DNA of 29,500 bases from assembly GCA_903929845.1 (NCBI GenBank), contig CAIYWF010000100.1, positions 1-29,500 on the forward strand, given 5' to 3'. The position numbers and the translations under genes are program-made. Below the pieces are notes generated by a model. The model was given only the letters and a program-made list of their open reading frames with translations. It ran no database searches and was not told where the DNA came from. This document shows, piece by piece, positions 25,039 to 29,500 of the stretch. Origin of the DNA: an uncultured Chlorobiaceae bacterium (lineage in GTDB: Bacteria; Bacteroidota; Chlorobiia; Chlorobiales; Chlorobiaceae). The stretch's first letter is position 1; every line of letters begins with the position of its first letter.

Positions 25039-25533
25039 ATGAAACATGGAAAACATTCTTTCAACATATCTTTATTTGCAATCCTGATATCCATTGGCTT
25101 CGCAGTTAGCCCGATTGCTCCTTATAACCTTTTAAATAATTCCGCTGAGGCCGCCACGCGCGTAGAATCACTCTCAAAAGTGAGTGCGACAGCAAAGAAC
25201 AGCAAACCAGTTGCTGTATCTGAAGGCAAAGCCTCCTTTTACTCCGATGAGTTTCATGGCCGTAAGACCGCAAACGGCGAGACATTCAATATGGATAAAT
25301 TGACAGCCGCCCATCCTTCCTTACCATTCGGCACATGGGTTAAAGTAACCAACCTGCGAAACGGAAAAGACGTCGTTGTACGCATTAACGACAGGGGACC
25401 CTTTATCAAAGGGCGGATCATTGATTTATCAATCAGCGCAGCAAAAGAAATCGGGATTATAAAATCCGGCACGGTACAGGTTAAGCTCGAAGCTATCCAG
25501 TCAAAACCTTCTGCTACTGGAATCCCTGGTTGA
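25039..25533 (+). CDS. rlpA: RlpA-like septal ring / double-psi beta-barrel protein
   Basis: A 164-residue exported protein with an RlpA domain (about 63-155). RlpA proteins act on peptidoglycan at division sites, in some species as lytic transglycosylases on naked glycan strands. Visible motifs are [30 protein letters not shown] and R-I-N-D-R-G-P-F, with the conserved aspartate. The ATG at 25039 is chosen because it gives a clean signal peptide (K-H-G-K, hydrophobic core, A-E-A end) and a sensible leader. The frame is open to ATGs at 25006 and 24952, which would place 11 or 29 residues before the signal. No lipobox cysteine and no SPOR domain are present, so it is a minimal, non-lipoprotein form. 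Its end overlaps dsbD by 20 bases. Confidence 0.85.
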   Translation: MKHGKHSFNISLFAILISIGFAVSPIAPYNLLNNSAEAATRVESLSKVSATAKNSKPVAVSEGKASFYSDEFHGRKTANGETFNMDKLTAAHPSLPFGTWVKVTNLRNGKDVVVRINDRGPFIKGRIIDLSISAAKEIGIIKSGTVQVKLEAIQSKPSATGIPG

Positions 25534-27397
25534 TTTTAGTTACATATTTGCTGACATGATCAAAAAAAGCATGTGCATCAAGAGTACCCTCTATTCTGCT
25601 TTCAGGGATCTCTTTACCTTTGGCATCAAAAAAAATGATTCCGGGTGGCCCAAAAAGACCCAACTGCTTCATTAACGCACGATCATCATTGGTATTGGCA
25701 GTCACGTCAACCCGGAGCAGCTCCATATTTTTCAACTGCCCCATAACTTTCTGGTCATGAAAAGTGAATTCGTCCATCTCCTTGCAAGAGACACACCAGC
25801 TTGCATAAAAATCAAGCATAACCGGCTTTTTTGCTGAACGCAACACTTGATCCAGCTCACCTGCCGTCTTTATAAGAGTGAAAGTGACTTTTTCCTGCTG
25901 TTCTGTAGCTCCAGTTGATGAACCATGAATCGGCGAGAGGGGCTTTAGAACATTAGTTCCACCAGAAGCAGCTCCAACAAGTTCCAAAACACCAAGAACA
26001 AAAAGTACCAGACCAAAGGTTTTGGTGAAACGTAAAGCTATCGTTGGCTTTTCTGATACTGCATCGAAAACACCGATAAAAACAGCGCAAAGGATGGCAA
26101 ATACACCCCAAAAAAGCAAGACAACCGACTCTGGCAGAATAGGGGAAACCATCCAGACAGCAACGGCAATCAGCAGGAGCCCGAACACATTTTTCACGCT
26201 AATCATCCATGCACCAGCCTTGGGCAAAAGGCTTCCAGCGGACAAGCCGACAAGCAACAAAGGAACACTCATCCCCGTAGCCATCGAAAAGAGTGCCAGA
26301 CCACCGATAAGTACGTTATGAGTCTGGCTGATATAGACAAGGGTGCCTGCAAGCGGCGCTGCAACACAAGGCCCGACAATAAGTGCCGATAAAGAACCCA
26401 TAAAAAATACACCGACAAAACGACCACTCTTTAAGCCGCTTGATACCTTCCCCAGCTTGCTTTGCAGGGATATTGGCAACTGCAACTGATAAACATCAAA
26501 CATGGAGAGAGAAAGAAGCACAAGAAGCAGAGAAAACATTATCAAGACCCATGGTTTCTGCAAAGCTCCAGCCAGCCCTTCACCTGCAAGCCCTGCAGCA
26601 ACACCAAGGGAAGTATAAACCATCGCCATACCAAGACAATACGCAAGAGCCATCAAGAAACTGCGTCTGCGAGTCACCTCTCCCTCTCCCACAATGATTG
26701 AAGAGAGAATAGGCACCATAGGCAAAACGCAGGGAGTAAATGACAAAAGCAACCCGAACGCCAGAAATGCAAGAGAGATTTTCCATAAACTTCCACCAGC
26801 AAGCGTGGATTTTGCCAGGGAGACATCATTGTCAGAAGAGCTCCCTTTTGGTGAGGCGCCAGTAGTCCGTGTCGGAGACGCTGGCGCTCCTGCTACAACA
26901 CCACCCGTGCCTGTAAAAGCCCCCGCCTTATCCCCAGCAATCAAGAGAACACCAGGTTTACTGGGGTCAACCCTGAAAAGCTTTGTTATCGGTGGATAAC
27001 AGAGACCGTCCTCAGAGCAACCCTGATACCCTACGTTCAGCGTAAACACCCCGTCAGCCTTTATAACAGGGACTGCGACATCAAGTTTGTCATGATAGAT
27101 ATAAATCTTCTCACTGGTTGTCGGATCGTTAAACGTAATCCCTTTTGGTAAAGCCGGAGTTTGTAACTGGGCCTTGCCACCCTCGACACTGACCGTAACC
27201 TTATCACGATATAATTTATATCGCTTTGCAATGTCCCAATGCAGCACAACAGTGCGGTCGGTTTTCAGTTCTGCCTTGAGCTTGAACGCCTCGTCCGGAT
27301 CAAGAAAATCAGCAGCAAAAAGAGTGTTTACTCTGAAACAAAGTAACAGAACAAGGCAAAAAAAAGCTGCAGTACGCCTAAGAAAAGAAGCGTTCAT
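25514..27397 (-). CDS. dsbD: Thiol:disulfide interchange protein DsbD
   Basis: A 627-residue three-part reductase that carries electrons from cytoplasmic thioredoxin across the membrane to periplasmic disulfides, for example in cytochrome c maturation. A signal peptide (1-28) is followed by the alpha domain with Cys127 and Cys133 ([11 protein letters not shown]). The CcdA-like membrane domain (about 205-455) carries Cys223 in S-F-T-P-C-V-L-P and Cys344 in G-P-C-V-A-A-P. The C-terminal thioredoxin domain has Cys535 and Cys538 in S-W-C-V-S-C-K. All six redox cysteines are present. ATG at 27397 has a poor Shine-Dalgarno sequence. apbE lies 42 bases upstream on the same strand, suggesting a shared transcript. 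Confidence 0.96.
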   Translation of the reverse strand: MNASFLRRTAAFFCLVLLLCFRVNTLFAADFLDPDEAFKLKAELKTDRTVVLHWDIAKRYKLYRDKVTVSVEGGKAQLQTPALPKGITFNDPTTSEKIYIYHDKLDVAVPVIKADGVFTLNVGYQGCSEDGLCYPPITKLFRVDPSKPGVLLIAGDKAGAFTGTGGVVAGAPASPTRTTGASPKGSSSDNDVSLAKSTLAGGSLWKISLAFLAFGLLLSFTPCVLPMVPILSSIIVGEGEVTRRRSFLMALAYCLGMAMVYTSLGVAAGLAGEGLAGALQKPWVLIMFSLLLVLLSLSMFDVYQLQLPISLQSKLGKVSSGLKSGRFVGVFFMGSLSALIVGPCVAAPLAGTLVYISQTHNVLIGGLALFSMATGMSVPLLLVGLSAGSLLPKAGAWMISVKNVFGLLLIAVAVWMVSPILPESVVLLFWGVFAILCAVFIGVFDAVSEKPTIALRFTKTFGLVLFVLGVLELVGAASGGTNVLKPLSPIHGSSTGATEQQEKVTFTLIKTAGELDQVLRSAKKPVMLDFYASWCVSCKEMDEFTFHDQKVMGQLKNMELLRVDVTANTNDDRALMKQLGLFGPPGIIFFDAKGKEIPESRIEGTLDAHAFFDHVSKYVTKINQGFQ

Positions 27398-27439
27398 TCT
27401 GTTTGAATCAAAAAAATTATTGAATAGTATAACCCTGCA

Positions 27440-28330
27440 TTACGCATTTTTATGATAAATCTTTCCAAGCTGGTCTACCGCCAGATATCCCATCCCTGAA
27501 TCATCAAGAAAAGAGAGCCCGTCGGCCTCTTTCAACATTGCTATTGTAGAGTAGCTTCCTGCGGTAATCGCCAAAGGGGTTACAACGGTTACTGATTGCC
27601 ACCAGGAAACGGGATACCCGGACTGGGGGTTGATAATGTGGCAATACCGCTTGCCATCCGCCTTAAAATAGCGTTCATAGTCGCCACTTGTCGCCAGAGC
27701 CCCGGCATAGAGTGGGATTGAAGCAAGAGCGAGCTCTTTGTGCCTGGGATTCTGAATGCCAATCATCCACGGGCTCCCATCAGGCTTTGGGCCCACAACA
27801 CGAATATCACCTGCCATGTTCACATAGCCATGTTTCACACCTTGCTCGAAAACAATTGTCGCTGCACGATCAGCAGCATACTCCTTCCCAAATCCACCAA
27901 AATCAAGCTCCATACCTGCAGTTGGAAGGCGAATGGCTTTACCCTTTCGTTCAACACTTTTCCAATCGATCAGCTCAAGCAGCGGAGAGAGTAGTGCTGG
28001 ATCAGGCACAACTGCATTTTTAAAATTCCATGCCTTGCGTAAAACACCCTCAGTAATATCAAAAAGCCCACCGCTGCTTTCATAGAGAGTATCAGCATAA
28101 TGGACAAGAGAGAGAGTCTCGTCATCACACTCAACAAAGCCAACCCCAGCGGCTCCGTTGATCAATGAAACAATGCTTTCCGCACGATAACGAGAGTACT
28201 TGCGCTCTATTCTTGAAATTTCCTCAATGGCAACCCTGGCAACTTCCTGCGCCTCATCTTTTCTGTCGGTTGCAAGAACAATCTCGCATCCGCTTGCCAT
28301 GGCTTCAAAACCAAAATGAAACGTATTCAT
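27440..28330 (-). CDS. apbE: FAD:protein FMN transferase, ApbE family
   Basis: A 296-residue ApbE protein, which attaches FMN covalently to Thr/Ser in targets such as RnfG, RnfD and NqrB/C subunits using FAD. Family motifs: F-E-A-M-A-S-G-C near the start, Y-S-R-Y-R-A-E-S, M-E-L-D-F-G-G-F-G-K-E-Y-A-A-D, N-M-A-G-D-I-R-V-V-G, A-L-A-T-S-G-D-Y-E-R-Y-F, H-I-I-N-P-Q-S-G-Y-P and the closing A-G-S-Y-S-T-I-A-M-L. Most ApbE proteins are exported lipoproteins of about 320-350 residues; this one starts directly in the domain, with no signal peptide or lipobox. The ATG at 28330 lies 7 bases after the stop of the surface-protein gene, so no hidden upstream extension is likely unless it overlaps that gene. 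dsbD follows. Confidence 0.92.
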   Translation of the reverse strand: MNTFHFGFEAMASGCEIVLATDRKDEAQEVARVAIEEISRIERKYSRYRAESIVSLINGAAGVGFVECDDETLSLVHYADTLYESSGGLFDITEGVLRKAWNFKNAVVPDPALLSPLLELIDWKSVERKGKAIRLPTAGMELDFGGFGKEYAADRAATIVFEQGVKHGYVNMAGDIRVVGPKPDGSPWMIGIQNPRHKELALASIPLYAGALATSGDYERYFKADGKRYCHIINPQSGYPVSWWQSVTVVTPLAITAGSYSTIAMLKEADGLSFLDDSGMGYLAVDQLGKIYHKNA

Positions 28331-28337
28331 TTAGCTG

Positions 28338-29486
28338 CTATAAGAAAAGAACCCATGCAAGTACCCCAAGTCCTCCAACCCCTACCACAACAGGGCCCGC
28401 ATCAACACCGATATTGTGAGTGGCTCCTGCATAGGGATCCGCCACCGTAGTAAAATCATAGACTGCACCACTCGCAAGGTGGTTTCCGGCAAGATCATTG
28501 ACCGAGCTTCCATTAAAGGTAACAACGTAGTGGGTATTGTACGCCAGATCATTGACCGGATCAAGGTGAAGCATATTGCCAGATATTGATGCAGCAATTG
28601 TTGACGTTGCAGAGCTCGCGACCAAAGCGCCTGTTGCCGATCCGTTGTGGATTTCAATCGCGCCCGTGCCGAGTGCAATTGCTTCGCTGAAGCTGATATC
28701 AATATTGCTGTTTGCGGCTATAGGTACTGGGGCAGTAGTCACCGACAACGTTGGTATTGTGGTATCAGTCGTAGTTCCTGTTGTAAAATGTGGGTTTATT
28801 ACAGCCGTCAAGAAATTCCCTGCCAAATCTTTGATGGAATTCGTCGTCAATGAAACATAATACGACGTAGAAGCCGCAAGATTTACTGTCGGATCAATGG
28901 TTAGTGTACTGCCAGATATTGAAGCTATGATTGTTGAATTTGCAGTGCTTGCCACCAAGGCTCCTGATCCACTATTATGGATTTCAATTGAACCTGTTCC
29001 CAGAGATACAGCTTCACTGAAAGTGATAAATATGTTACTATTTACAGCAACACCTGTAGCGGCATCCGTTGGGCTGGATGCTATTTCTGTTGGCGGAGTG
29101 GTGTCGGCGTAAGATAATGCGACTACCTTGTCACTGAACACCAATGTCTCAACGCTGTCAAGCACGAATGTAAACGAAGTTCCGCCATTGCTTGCGCCGG
29201 ATACCACATACATCCCTGAATTTGCTCCAGTACCATTCGGAGTCGTGCCTGGCGGCAGGGGATTGTTCAGTGTTGTGGTTCCAATGGAGAATTTTGCAGC
29301 GGAAAAGTTATTGGCATATTGACCATTTTGTGCATTCGAAGCGGCAACATAAAACGTATCAGCTCCCGCCAACCCATGAAATGTATAGGTATATGCATTC
29401 CTTGAACTTGGTTGGCCGCTCATACTTGCAATATTCGCTGAATCAGGATTTGCTGTGCCAGTCAGTGAGTAAGAAATATTTGCCAT
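28338..29486 (-). CDS. Ig-like (Big_5/SbsA-type) repeat protein with hydrophobic C-terminus
   Basis: A 382-residue, Ser/Thr/Ala-rich, cysteine-free protein. Residues 1-125 contain G-L-A-G-A-D-T-F-Y-V and V-E-T-L-V-F-S-D-K-V-V-A-L, phrases typical of RTX/T1SS-secreted proteins. Two Big_5 (SbsA Ig-like) domains follow (about 130-235 and 240-345), each with I-x-I-x-F-S-E-A-x-x-L-G-T-G-x-I-E-I-H-N and D-L-A-G-N. The last 20 residues are hydrophobic (V-V-V-G-V-G-G-L-G-V-L-A-W-V-L-F-L), lacking the basic end of a usual sorting tail. There is no N-terminal signal peptide. GGAGA lies 7 bases before the ATG at 29486. A surface or secreted location is inferred from domains only. It appears to lead the unit with apbE and dsbD. 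Confidence 0.78.
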   Translation of the reverse strand: MANISYSLTGTANPDSANIASMSGQPSSRNAYTYTFHGLAGADTFYVAASNAQNGQYANNFSAAKFSIGTTTLNNPLPPGTTPNGTGANSGMYVVSGASNGGTSFTFVLDSVETLVFSDKVVALSYADTTPPTEIASSPTDAATGVAVNSNIFITFSEAVSLGTGSIEIHNSGSGALVASTANSTIIASISGSTLTIDPTVNLAASTSYYVSLTTNSIKDLAGNFLTAVINPHFTTGTTTDTTIPTLSVTTAPVPIAANSNIDISFSEAIALGTGAIEIHNGSATGALVASSATSTIAASISGNMLHLDPVNDLAYNTHYVVTFNGSSVNDLAGNHLASGAVYDFTTVADPYAGATHNIGVDAGPVVVGVGGLGVLAWVLFL

Positions 29487-29493
29487 ATTAATT

Positions 29494-29498
29494 TCTCC
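29494..29498 (-). promoter_or_regulatory. Ribosome binding site of the Ig-like protein gene
   Basis: GGAGA on the minus strand with a 7-base spacer to the ATG at 29486. It supports this start and thus the absence of a conventional signal peptide. Confidence 0.6.
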
Positions 29499-29500
29499 GT

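Noticed and set aside
1..29500. tRNA, rRNA, CRISPR arrays, insertion sequences or phage genes
   Set aside because: The gaps between genes are short and show no cloverleaf, repeat-spacer array, transposase frame or terminal inverted repeats.

Overview
The window looks like a chromosomal segment of a green sulfur bacterium (Chlorobiaceae, Chlorobium/Pelodictyon type). The strongest indication is a 75-residue chlorosome envelope protein (CsmB type) at 12038-12265. It sits among otherwise ordinary chromosomal genes with compact spacing. There is no rRNA, tRNA, CRISPR array, insertion sequence or phage module.

Layout. 1-5572 (minus strand) holds the start of gltD, glutamate synthase large subunit gltB and phosphoglycerate mutase gpmA. 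The visible gltD start carries two in-frame stops. 5886-8131 (plus) is a two-gene unit: a nitronate monooxygenase-like flavoprotein with a C-terminal cysteine cluster, then a membrane protein. tadA (8147-8611, minus) converges on it. 8994-11897 is an AT-rich PMCA-type P-type ATPase. csmB follows with its own apparent promoter and a strong terminator.

12384-16945 (plus) is the most interesting block: four tightly packed genes for an AmgK-like sugar kinase, a MurU-like nucleotidyltransferase, a NamZ/DUF1343 exo-N-acetylmuramidase and a sodium:solute symporter. Together they make a plausible complete N-acetylmuramic acid salvage route: uptake or release of MurNAc, anomeric phosphorylation, then UDP-MurNAc formation without passing through central metabolism. 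A soluble hybrid histidine kinase (16971-19127) and an overlapping single-domain response regulator (19108-19479) follow on the same strand after only 25 bases.

The remainder holds an NAD(P)-binding SDR-like protein (minus), an exported pentapeptide-repeat protein with a duplicated architecture (plus), a small conserved protein and an HTH-PAS regulator (minus), and the Kup potassium transporter (minus). An RlpA-like cell-wall protein (plus) converges with dsbD. The right end is a minus-strand unit in the order Ig-like (Big_5) surface protein, apbE, dsbD, which links extracytoplasmic flavin and thiol chemistry.

All family assignments come from motifs read in the translations; no database search was possible. 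Promoters are sigma70-like matches only, and several genes lack an obvious Shine-Dalgarno sequence.
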